DNA of 64,000 nucleotides from Asaia bogorensis NBRC 16594 (lineage in GTDB: Bacteria > Pseudomonadota > Alphaproteobacteria > Acetobacterales > Acetobacteraceae): the NCBI RefSeq assembly GCF_001547995.1, contig NZ_AP014690.1, positions 2,725,001-2,789,000 of the forward strand. Direction: 5' to 3'. The notes under the pieces are model-generated. The model saw only the letters and a program-made list of their open reading frames with translations, searched no databases and was not told the origin of the DNA. Shown here piece by piece: positions 37,645 to 45,533 of this stretch. How positions within the stretch are numbered: position 1 is the stretch's first letter; each line of letters starts with the position of its first letter. A program made the translations under genes and the position numbers.

Positions 37645-39111
37645 ATGACCGCACCCACGGCCCCGCTCGCAGGACTCATACTCGACAGGCAGAGCACGCG
37701 GACTTTGAGCGAGCAGATCGCAGGGCATATCGAAAGCGCCATACGCTCTGGCGCCTTGCCGGAAGGTAGCCGCCTGCCGTCCTGGCGTGATCTGGCCACA
37801 CAACTTGGCGTCGCCCGTGGGACCGTGCGTGCCGCCTATGATCGCCTGATCGATCGCGATCTGCTTTATACTGCCGGGGCAGCCGGAACACGCATAGCCT
37901 CCCCGCCGGAATGGCCAAGCCGAATGAAACAGGCCGATACGGCCAACCCACCAATGTTTGCTGCGGCATCGCGCCCGGATGACGAGACCGGTTACGGGTC
38001 TCTCGCCCTTTTCCGGCAGAGGGATACAAGGCCACTATCATTCCAGATGGGTGTTCCCGCGCATGATGTGTTTCCTGCCACGCTCTGGGCGCGTCTGCAC
38101 CGGCAGGCTGTGCAGGCTTCTGCGCTCAATACAGGTGTCATGGACCCGCGCGGCCTGCCGGAATTACGGACCGCACTGGCCTCTCACCTTGCTCTGGCCC
38201 GCGGGCTGGATTGCAGCCCTAATCAGATCCTGATCACAACGGGATTTCGCAGTGGGCTTGCCATGGTCCTGCGTGCCATTGATTGCGCAGGCAAACAGGC
38301 CTGGGTGGAAGATCCGGGCTTTCCCATCACGCGTATGGCGCTCGAAAGTGCCGGTGTGCACCCTGTGCCGATTGCTGTGGATGACGAAGGGCTGGATGTC
38401 GCGCAGGGGCAAGCCACCGCTCCCGGTGCAGCATTCGCGCTCGTTACCCCCGGTCAGCAGGCACCCATGGGGGTTTCGCTCAGCGCCGCGCGTCGCCGTG
38501 CCTTGCTGCACTGGGCGCGGCAAAGCAATGGCTGGATTATCGAAGACGATTATCTGGCTGAACTGCATCTGGACGGCCGCTCGCCCCCGGCCCTGGCCTC
38601 GGGTGAGTATGCTGATCGCGTGATCCATATCGGCACATTCAGCAAGACACTTGCCCCTATGGTCGGGCTCGGCTTTGTCGTGGCGCCGCCCGGCTTGCTC
38701 AAACGCCTGACCGAAACCGCCTGGTGGCTGGCCACCCCGCCCAATAACGCGGTGCAGATTGCCGTGACGCGGTTCATGCGCGAAGGGCATTATTTCCGAC
38801 ATCTGCGTCGCACACGCGAGGCCTATTCCCAACGGCGTGACCTGCTGCACCAGACATTGCGGCATTGCCGGGCGCCCGTGGCCCATGATGCGGGGCTGTC
38901 CGTCATCCTGCCACTCCCCTCGGGCTATGATGATGCCCGGCTTGCGCAGCAGGCGCGGACAGCGTCCCTCGGGATTACGCCACTCTCGGCGTGGTTCGCC
39001 AAGGGGTCACGCGCCCGGTCAGGCGTGTTGCTGGGCGTGGCCAATATACGCCCCGAGCAGGTCGAGGCCGATTGTCAGACACTCCTGAGCCTTATGGGCA
39101 CGGGGCCCTGA
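37645..39111 (+). CDS. MocR family regulator (GntR helix-turn-helix plus aminotransferase-like domain)
   Basis: A 488-aa PLP-dependent regulator. The GntR-type winged helix-turn-helix occupies about 15-85 (LSEQIAGHIESAIRSGALPEG, then ATQLGVARGTVRAAYDRL). The type I aminotransferase domain follows with EDDYLAEL at 300-307 and the PLP lysine K334 in IGTFSKTLAPMVG. MocR proteins sense PLP or amino compounds; PdxR is one branch. It starts 15 bp after the azoreductase-like gene, so it is probably cotranscribed with it. A G7 run follows its stop. Confidence 0.92.
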   Translation: MTAPTAPLAGLILDRQSTRTLSEQIAGHIESAIRSGALPEGSRLPSWRDLATQLGVARGTVRAAYDRLIDRDLLYTAGAAGTRIASPPEWPSRMKQADTANPPMFAAASRPDDETGYGSLALFRQRDTRPLSFQMGVPAHDVFPATLWARLHRQAVQASALNTGVMDPRGLPELRTALASHLALARGLDCSPNQILITTGFRSGLAMVLRAIDCAGKQAWVEDPGFPITRMALESAGVHPVPIAVDDEGLDVAQGQATAPGAAFALVTPGQQAPMGVSLSAARRRALLHWARQSNGWIIEDDYLAELHLDGRSPPALASGEYADRVIHIGTFSKTLAPMVGLGFVVAPPGLLKRLTETAWWLATPPNNAVQIAVTRFMREGHYFRHLRRTREAYSQRRDLLHQTLRHCRAPVAHDAGLSVILPLPSGYDDARLAQQARTASLGITPLSAWFAKGSRARSGVLLGVANIRPEQVEADCQTLLSLMGTGP

Positions 39112-39197
39112 CAGGGGGGGCACAGGCGCCGCATCGCTGCGCACCCAGCTACCCACGCACCCTCCCCTTTTCAATTTCAGGACAAGGACGATCAACC

Positions 39198-40265
39198 ATG
39201 CCCGGTTCTCGACGCGGCCTTCTGGCTCTTCCCTTTCTATTTCCGATCTGGGGGTCCAGTCAGGCGCGAGCCGACACAGCGCCTGCTCCTGACTTAGCAG
39301 CGTTCATTGCCGAAGACCCGGCCCTGTCGAAAATGGTTGGCCGCGCCATTCCGGCTTTGCAATGGCAAACGCTGGACGGGCAGACGCTTGATCTCTCGGC
39401 ACTGACCCGCAAGGGGCCTGTCTATCTCAAGCTCTGGGCCACCTATTGTATTCCCTGTCGCGCCCAGATGCCCGGCTTCGAGGCGCTTTATCAGCGCTAC
39501 AAGACACGCATGAGCGTCATTGCCGTCGATATCGGCTTTGGGGAAAACCGGGACAAGGTTGCCGCTTTTGTCAAAAAGACCGGACTGACAATGCCGGTCG
39601 TGATGGATGACGGCAAGCTGAGCGACTGGCTACAGATTCGTGCCACTCCCCTGCATGTGCTGATCGACCGCGATGGACGACTGGCCTATCTCGGCCATCA
39701 GGATGGCCCAGCCCTCGATGCAGCGCTTGAGCGGGTATCGGCCAGACCACGCACAGCCGGTGAGATCCACTTCGCCGACATAACCCCCACACCACCGCTG
39801 ACCACCGGGCAACAAATTCCCGAGATCACACTGAGCGATACGACAGGTGCCACGGTGCCTCTGCGCCAGTCTAGCGCAACCGGAAGCCACAAACCCCAGA
39901 TTGTCCTGTTCACGGCGCCCTGGTGCGAAAGCTATCTCGCCACGATGGACCCGCCGACCGCCCGCGCTTGCGTCAACACACGTCGCGTGGCGCAAAAACT
40001 CGTCAGCCACGTGGCGGCAGACTGGGTTGTCGTGGGGGCAAGGCTCTGGACAGAGCCTGCAGACATGGGCCCGTTCCAAACCCTTTACGACCCCGGATTT
40101 CATGTGCTGCTCGATCGGGATAATCTCGCTTTCACGCGGTTTGGCGTACGTCAGATCCCGGCCGTGGCACTCATTACGAAAGACGGCCGCCTGTCACGGA
40201 TAATCGACGGATCGGATCCCGATCTGGCCTTGCAGATCAAGGCATTTGCGCGACAGGAACAATAA
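39198..40265 (+). CDS. Exported protein with two thioredoxin-like domains
   Basis: A 355-aa protein with an N-terminal signal (about 1-26) that starts GSRRGLLALPF, a possible twin-arginine signal. The first thioredoxin/TlpA domain has LWATYCIPCRAQ with the redox pair C84/C87. The second, from about 205, has FTAPWCESYL with C243; its likely partner is C258, 15 residues later, instead of the usual CxxC. It probably acts in periplasmic thiol exchange, possibly metal or cytochrome maturation (inference). The ATG at 39198 follows AAGGA. It converges with the rtcR-like gene. Confidence 0.85.
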   Translation: MPGSRRGLLALPFLFPIWGSSQARADTAPAPDLAAFIAEDPALSKMVGRAIPALQWQTLDGQTLDLSALTRKGPVYLKLWATYCIPCRAQMPGFEALYQRYKTRMSVIAVDIGFGENRDKVAAFVKKTGLTMPVVMDDGKLSDWLQIRATPLHVLIDRDGRLAYLGHQDGPALDAALERVSARPRTAGEIHFADITPTPPLTTGQQIPEITLSDTTGATVPLRQSSATGSHKPQIVLFTAPWCESYLATMDPPTARACVNTRRVAQKLVSHVAADWVVVGARLWTEPADMGPFQTLYDPGFHVLLDRDNLAFTRFGVRQIPAVALITKDGRLSRIIDGSDPDLALQIKAFARQEQ

Positions 40266-40369
40266 ACCTGCCCCCTGATGGCTGCCGGACGCCCCGGAAG
40301 TGTCTGCGCTTTCAGGCTGAGAGTTGTTGCAGCCAAACAGCCCCCTGTGGGCTAGAACCGGGACGCTAT

Positions 40370-40397
40370 GGTCACCAGTGTTCAGGGACTGGTGATC
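40370..40397. terminator. Hairpin between the convergent thioredoxin and rtcR-like genes
   Basis: Near-perfect 10-bp inverted repeat: GGTCACCAGT, 8-nt loop, ACTGGTGATC, with one mismatch at the base of the stem. It lies just left of the rtcR-like stop codon and merges with the octamer repeats. No clear T-run follows on either strand. Confidence 0.45.
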
Positions 40398-40422
40398 AGG
40401 TGATCAGGTGATCAGGTGATCG
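40391..40422. repeat. Four tandem copies of an 8-bp unit
   Basis: Tandem octamers, three exact GGTGATCA copies and a fourth ending in G. Each exact unit contains the palindrome TGATCA. The array covers the stop codon (40412-40414) and the last three sense codons of the rtcR-like gene, so changes in copy number would alter its C-terminus. Confidence 0.9.
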
Positions 40423-41986
40423 TTTTTCCACCTTTCCTGACAGCGTCCCAATCCAGATCAAAACGTGCCAGATATTTGCGCAACCGGTCTGCATCATTGC
40501 GGCTCGACCGCTGCGTACGAGAGACAGAGAACAGGGTTCGCCCTGCGTCAGACAGGCTGGACGACATGCGGCATATCCGCACAACTGTGGCCAACTGGAT
40601 GCGATCAAACATATCGATTGCGGCCGGATCCGGAACGATATCGGCCAGCACGGCCATATCGTCTGTGAGAACAGAACCCGCAGCATCGTGCCTTGCGGGG
40701 CGCCAGCGCGCCGACAGCTCTGCAATTTCCTCGTCGATCATCGGTACCGTGATACGACCACGTTCGGCGAGCGTGCATAGCCTGAGCAATGAGTCCGACA
40801 GGTCGCGATAATTCCCCGACCAGGCCGCATCGATCGATGTCGCAAAACGCATATAGCGCGCCCGTGCGCCCGGAGCGAACCCGGTTTTGGTTCCTGAGCG
40901 GCGTTCGCCTGCGTCAAGCGCGTGATCAAACGCCGCTTCAATATCTGCAAGACGTTCCCGCAAGGACGGCAGACGTATGATCCAGGGAAAAACCGACTCC
41001 ATGCCCGCACCATCTCGCGCGGTCGCAATCAGGCTGAACTGTGCATCCAGATCGGTCTCGCCACCCAGCGGACGGTAGCGTTTTGCCACCACCGCGCGAA
41101 AAAGAGTGTCGCGCAGGGCCTGTGGCACATTTTCCATGCCGTCGATCAGGAGGGTGCCGCGATGGGCCTGCGCCAGAAACCCTGCCCGTTCGGTCCCGGC
41201 CGCGCTGCCGAAGCCTCGTTTCTGACCCAGAAGCAACGCGGTGCCATCCTGCGTGGCAAGCAGACTGCCATCCACCCGAACGAGCGACCCGCGCAGCAAA
41301 CGGCGCTGGATACGCAGGTCATGAATATTGGCCGCAAGCGTGCTCTTGCCGCAGCCCGCCGGGCCGGTAATCAGGATGGGAGCATCTGACCTCAGGGCTA
41401 TCTGCTCAAGCCGCCCGATCAGGCGATCAATCGCGGGATCGGCACCCGAAATACCGCTACGCAGCAAAGTGGAATGTTCGGCCGAGGCAATCTCGAAGCG
41501 ATGCCTGATCGCGTCATATCGTGCGAGATCGAGATCGATGAGTGTCAGGCGCCCGTTGGGTCCCGTATCGGGACGCGGGGGCTCCATCTGGATAAGGCGC
41601 GCCGGGACGTAACGACTTTCTGTGAGCAGATACCAGCAGATCTGCGCGACATGCGTGCCTGTCGTCGGATGGACGAAGTAACGCTCCCGGTCCTCATCGA
41701 AACCATAGGCGAGAGCGAAGTCATAGAGCTTGGCATAGACCTCCTCCAGATCCCAGGGATTGTCGAAATCAAGCACGGTCAGACGCACTTCGGTATCCGG
41801 CGAAATGGCCGCAATGTCACGTGCAACGTGGTGGGCCAGTGCCTCGGCATATCCGGGATAGAGCAGTTCGAAGCGATCGACTGGCAGAGAATCATGGCCG
41901 CAAAGCCTGGCGCTTGGCTGCCATGACCCGACTCCGCGTGTGCGATCAATTTTGACGCCAAGCAGACCGATAACCACGTTTCTCAT
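40412..41986 (-). CDS. rtcR: RtcR-like regulator with CARF sensor and degenerate AAA+ domain
   Basis: A 524-aa protein that follows E. coli RtcR (activator of the rtcBA RNA-repair operon) over its full length. The CARF-type ligand-sensor domain is intact, including TTGTHVAQICWYLL (108-121) and DFDNPWDLEEVYAKL. The AAA+ domain keeps a Walker A motif (GPAGCGKS, 208-215), but the GAFTGA loop reads GFGSAA (258-263), the Walker B acidic pair is D282-G283, and the FREDLYxR arginine-finger segment is missing. The C-terminal RtcR module (NDADRLRKYLARFDLDWDAV) is well kept. It is divergent from an rtcB-like gene. Sigma-54 activation is unlikely. Confidence 0.85.
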   Translation of the reverse strand: MRNVVIGLLGVKIDRTRGVGSWQPSARLCGHDSLPVDRFELLYPGYAEALAHHVARDIAAISPDTEVRLTVLDFDNPWDLEEVYAKLYDFALAYGFDEDRERYFVHPTTGTHVAQICWYLLTESRYVPARLIQMEPPRPDTGPNGRLTLIDLDLARYDAIRHRFEIASAEHSTLLRSGISGADPAIDRLIGRLEQIALRSDAPILITGPAGCGKSTLAANIHDLRIQRRLLRGSLVRVDGSLLATQDGTALLLGQKRGFGSAAGTERAGFLAQAHRGTLLIDGMENVPQALRDTLFRAVVAKRYRPLGGETDLDAQFSLIATARDGAGMESVFPWIIRLPSLRERLADIEAAFDHALDAGERRSGTKTGFAPGARARYMRFATSIDAAWSGNYRDLSDSLLRLCTLAERGRITVPMIDEEIAELSARWRPARHDAAGSVLTDDMAVLADIVPDPAAIDMFDRIQLATVVRICRMSSSLSDAGRTLFSVSRTQRSSRNDADRLRKYLARFDLDWDAVRKGGKTIT

Positions 41987-42171
41987 AAGACGATTATTCC
42001 AGATAAAAGACGATACGCATAAATCAGAATCGGAGAGAGCAATTTAGCGAATAACTATATTTTCTATATTTTTATCAGCCTCTTATCCTGAAAAGCAGGT
42101 TTTCTTTCGGCCAAACCTCCTGCCGTCCATGCTTGAGCCAGATGCAAGCGACGAAAAGAAAGGACATGGCC

Positions 42172-43575
42172 ATGAGCGCGCCTGTAGAGATTGACGGCAA
42201 AATTCTGATTGAATGGGGCCACACACCCGGGCCCGCGTTTGGCGCAGCGCTTGAGCAGGCACGCGCATTGGCAGCAGAAGGGCGTGATGAGGCCGCCATA
42301 CGCGCTGCCGTGGCTCCGGCGCCATTACCGCCCAAACTTCCGCTTCAGGACGCCGATACAATACCGCTCCATGTTTCGCTGGATGCCGAAACACCCGATG
42401 AGGCGCTCAACCGTGAGCGTGTCATCGAGACGATGCGAACGCTGGTGCGCACGCCCACGGTGGCAGCGGCAGCCATCATGCCCGATGCCTGCCCGGCGGG
42501 GCCGCTCGGCACTATTCCGGTCGGCGGCATTGTCAGCACGCGCAATGCCATCCATCCCGGCATGCATTCACCCGATATCTGCTGCTCAGTGATGATGACG
42601 GATCTGGGCATGGTCGATCCTGCGGCTGTGCTTGATGCAGCCTCCGGGGTTACGCATTTCGGTGCGGGCGGGCGCGATCAGGGGCGACGCTTCACGCTCT
42701 CGCTCGATCTGCTTGATGCGTTCCGGGCCAATCCGTTTCTGAACCACCAGAAAATGCTGCACACGGCGCAGTCCCATATGGGTACGCAGGGGGATGGCAA
42801 TCACTTCCTGTTTGTGGGGCGGTCCCGCGCGCCAGGTCATACCGCCATCGTGACGCATCACGGGTCACGCGGGCCAGGTGCCCAGCTCTATCGTGCCGGC
42901 GTGGAGGTCGCTGAACACTGGAGGCGTCGCCTGTCGCCCGAGACATTGCGGCAGAATGCCTGGATCCCTGCGGATAGTGATGAAGGGCGCGATTACTGGG
43001 AAGCGCTCCAGATCATACGCCGCTGGACCAAGGCCAACCATAACGCCATTCATCAGGCGGTAACGGAAAGCTTGCGCGCCACGCCGGCAGAGCGTTTCTG
43101 GAACGAGCATAATTTCGTGTTCGAGCGCGACGGGCTGTACCATCACGGCAAGGGGGCAACCCCGGCCTGGGGCAGCTATGCCAGCGATGCGACAGGCAAG
43201 GTGCTGATCCCGCTCAACATGGCCGAGCCGGTTCTGGTCGCACGGGGGCGCGATGCTGGCCACGCCCTGGGCTTTGCGCCCCATGGTGCGGGCCGTAACA
43301 TGTCACGCACCGAGCATCGCCGCCGCATGGGTGATACAACCCCGGAAGCGCTGCTTGCCGCCGAGACACAGGGGCTGGATGTCCGGTTCTTCGGGGGGAA
43401 GATTGATGTATCCGAGCTCCCATCGAGCTACAAACGGGCTGCAAGTGTCGTGGAGCAGATAGGCCGTTATGATCTGGCAGATATCGAGGATTATATCGAT
43501 CCTGTCGGCTGCATCATGGCCGGTGATATGGCGCCGCCCTGGCTGAATGGCCACCGCTCGGGTCGCCGGAACTAG
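42172..43575 (+). CDS. rtcB: RtcB-like RNA ligase
   Basis: A 467-aa RtcB family protein; RtcB joins RNA 2',3'-cyclic phosphate or 3'-phosphate to 5'-OH ends using GTP and Mn2+. Expected ligands are present: D135 and C138 (SPDICCSVM), H211 (GTQGDGNHFLF), H230 (THHGSRG), H313 (EHNFVF) and the guanylylated-type histidine H371 (APHGAGRNMSRTEHRRRM). It is longer than E. coli RtcB (408 aa), with about 100 N-terminal residues including HTPGPAFGAALEQARAL. The ATG at 42172 is eight bases after AAAGG; the ATG at 42166 is too close. rtcA is not adjacent. Confidence 0.85.
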   Translation: MSAPVEIDGKILIEWGHTPGPAFGAALEQARALAAEGRDEAAIRAAVAPAPLPPKLPLQDADTIPLHVSLDAETPDEALNRERVIETMRTLVRTPTVAAAAIMPDACPAGPLGTIPVGGIVSTRNAIHPGMHSPDICCSVMMTDLGMVDPAAVLDAASGVTHFGAGGRDQGRRFTLSLDLLDAFRANPFLNHQKMLHTAQSHMGTQGDGNHFLFVGRSRAPGHTAIVTHHGSRGPGAQLYRAGVEVAEHWRRRLSPETLRQNAWIPADSDEGRDYWEALQIIRRWTKANHNAIHQAVTESLRATPAERFWNEHNFVFERDGLYHHGKGATPAWGSYASDATGKVLIPLNMAEPVLVARGRDAGHALGFAPHGAGRNMSRTEHRRRMGDTTPEALLAAETQGLDVRFFGGKIDVSELPSSYKRAASVVEQIGRYDLADIEDYIDPVGCIMAGDMAPPWLNGHRSGRRN

Positions 43576-43593
43576 CACGAACCGCGCTGCCGG

Positions 43594-43621
43594 TATCCTG
43601 CGGGCACGGCACCGCAGGATA
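43594..43621. terminator. Hairpin downstream of the rtcB-like gene
   Basis: Perfect 10-bp stem, TATCCTGCGG and CCGCAGGATA, with an 8-nt loop, 18 bp after the rtcB-like stop codon. There is no T-run, but its position in a convergent 170-bp gap fits a terminator or RNA-stabilising end. Confidence 0.55.
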
Positions 43622-43749
43622 TCGCCCCTGACGACAGCCTCCCGGTCGGTATGGCCGATATGGAACGGCCAGCACCTCTGGCTCCGCACGGGCCGGCAAA
43701 GAGGCGCTCATACCATGCGCGCCTCACCCTCGGGACCGAAGGAAATGAA

Positions 43750-44667
43750 TCAGGCCAGACCCACGCGCTTGCGCAGTTTGCGCAGTTCGCGTCCGGCCTC
43801 GATCATAAGGCCATGCGGCGACAGAACTGTTCGCTTGATATCGAACAGCGTGACATCGCCTGCCGCAGACAGGGTGTGCATGCCTTCATCATAGGGTGCG
43901 CAAACCGACGGTATGGGCAAGGCTGGCCCGCTGCGGGTTACAACGCGCTCGGTGGTGAGCACATCGAACCAGAGGGGACGGATGGCGCCACCATAGGTAT
44001 GCGCGCAATCCTGAACCGGCAGCATGAGCTTTCCATCAATCATGACCGGCGTGCCTCCCGCCCGTGCGCTGGAAGGATCGAGGCGTATCGGGTTCTGACC
44101 ATGACGCGTCCAGGGGCCCGTCAGGCTTTTGGCATGGGCGACATGCAGACGGCTTGGGGCTTTCTTGGCGGCTTCGACAGGGGTGTAGATCATCCACCAC
44201 AGATCGTCATGGAAGCAGAGCGTGGCATCAACCGCGACTTCGCCACCCAGATCGATCTGGCAGACGGGTTCCCACTGATCGGGAAAGCGCTTGGCACGAT
44301 AGAGTGTCTGTGTTCCCGAGCGATGCGCCTCAGGGAGCATCCAGAACGCGCCCTCTGCCTCGATGATCTGCGGGTAGGAAAGGTGCCAGGGCTCACGCAG
44401 CACGATCTGCTGGCTGAGAAGCTGATACTCTTTATCGTAGATGAGCACCTCAATCTCGCCAATGCGGTTGCGGTAGTCATAGATCTCGACAAAGACGTGC
44501 AGCCTGCCCTCGTGCCACACCCCGAACGGGTCGGCACGAAACTGGAAGTCACGCGGCATGTCCGGCAGGAAATGGCAGGCAATATCTGTCCAGTCGGGGT
44601 TTTCGAGCAACGTTGCAAGCGGGGCCTGCAAGATGCCGGTTCGCCAGATATCCTTTCGCAAGCTCAT
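43750..44667 (-). CDS. Five-bladed beta-propeller protein (glucosamine inositolphosphorylceramide transferase N-terminal-like / GH43-like)
   Basis: A 305-aa protein without a signal peptide. It contains the furanosidase-type blade start FQFRADPFGVWHEGRLHVFVE, then LSYPQIIEAEGAFWMLPEA, DATLCFHDDLWWMIYT and ARAGGTPVMIDGKLMLPVQD, the pattern of 'glucosamine inositolphosphorylceramide transferase 1 N-terminal' proteins. Such domains accompany surface-glycan or sphingolipid-glycan genes in bacteria. Enzymatic role is uncertain. It lies alone, with 208 bp upstream to the lipoprotein gene. Confidence 0.75.
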   Translation of the reverse strand: MSLRKDIWRTGILQAPLATLLENPDWTDIACHFLPDMPRDFQFRADPFGVWHEGRLHVFVEIYDYRNRIGEIEVLIYDKEYQLLSQQIVLREPWHLSYPQIIEAEGAFWMLPEAHRSGTQTLYRAKRFPDQWEPVCQIDLGGEVAVDATLCFHDDLWWMIYTPVEAAKKAPSRLHVAHAKSLTGPWTRHGQNPIRLDPSSARAGGTPVMIDGKLMLPVQDCAHTYGGAIRPLWFDVLTTERVVTRSGPALPIPSVCAPYDEGMHTLSAAGDVTLFDIKRTVLSPHGLMIEAGRELRKLRKRVGLA

Positions 44668-44876
44668 GTGATATTTCTCCGGTAATCAATACGCCACCCG
44701 ACCTGACCGCAACGGAGCGGGTGTCCTGTCAGGGGGTGTCAGCAGACAGAAACAGGCAGGATTGCCCGGAAGGCATCTCCGCTCGCTGCTGCATTGAAGG
44801 CTTGTCCAGCGTCACCCCGGACGATCATGAAGGCGCTGCCTGCCTTGAAGCAGCAGGCGCAGAAATGTGGTGCGGT

Positions 44877-45356
44877 CTAGCGCAGATCGACGCGAATACG
44901 CCCCTTGGGGCTGGAACCATCGGTCTTGGCCTCAATCTGGACCTGATTGGGCGGTGCGCCCGATGCCACGATCTGATCTGCCACATCCTTGCCGTCCTGC
45001 TCGGTCAGTGTCTCGATCGATTTCACCTGCGCTGCCGGACTGCCCGTCTCGGGGGAGAGCACGGTGACCACAAACAGAAGGTCGGGCTTGCGTGACAAAG
45101 CAAGCTTCGTACTGCGTGAGACAGCTGGTGCCCATTCCGCCTTGGGTGTGCCTGCAACAATCTGCAGGAAGGGCGCGGGCGCGGGCTTGCCTGGAGGCGC
45201 AGGCGGATAATGGGGCTTGGGTGGCTTGCCCGCATTGGGGTTGAACAGCCTTTGATCGGGCGGGGTACAGGCCGTGAGCGCCCCCGAGACGAGGCACAAA
45301 CCGGCGATCGCCAAAGACCGAAATTTCAGGAAACCACAATTTGAAGCATTCGTCAT
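44877..45356 (-). CDS. Predicted lipoprotein of unknown function
   Basis: A 159-aa protein with a lipoprotein signal ending SGALTAC, so it is probably anchored in the outer membrane. A proline-rich linker (KPPKPHYPPAPPGKPAPAP) follows the anchor. The folded part ends with a basic tail. I do not recognise the family. The ATG at 45356 is eight bases after AGG; another ATG at 45362 is too near. It is divergent from gap, with a shared 177-bp intergenic region. Confidence 0.75.
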   Translation of the reverse strand: MTNASNCGFLKFRSLAIAGLCLVSGALTACTPPDQRLFNPNAGKPPKPHYPPAPPGKPAPAPFLQIVAGTPKAEWAPAVSRSTKLALSRKPDLLFVVTVLSPETGSPAAQVKSIETLTEQDGKDVADQIVASGAPPNQVQIEAKTDGSSPKGRIRVDLR

Positions 45357-45533
45357 CGTCATGACCTAAAGAACTTGCAGGAAGACCGCACACAAGCAAG
45401 AGAGCGGGAACAGAAAGACCAGTTTTCACGAAAATATCGATAAGATTTTTGGTAGCCCCCTCTCGTCTCGTCTTCCAAGGGTGCTATGGTTTCATCTCTT
45501 ATAACGAAACCGCCTACTGGCCGGGAGACTACA

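Noticed and set aside
40391-40422. Short tandem repeats read as a possible CRISPR array
   Set aside because: Units are 8 bp without spacers, so it is a simple tandem repeat. No cas genes are in the window; the CARF domain nearby belongs to RtcR.
42105-42125. Possible sigma-54 promoter before the rtcB-like gene
   Set aside because: The GG and GC elements are separated by 11 nt rather than 10, so the site does not fit the strict consensus.
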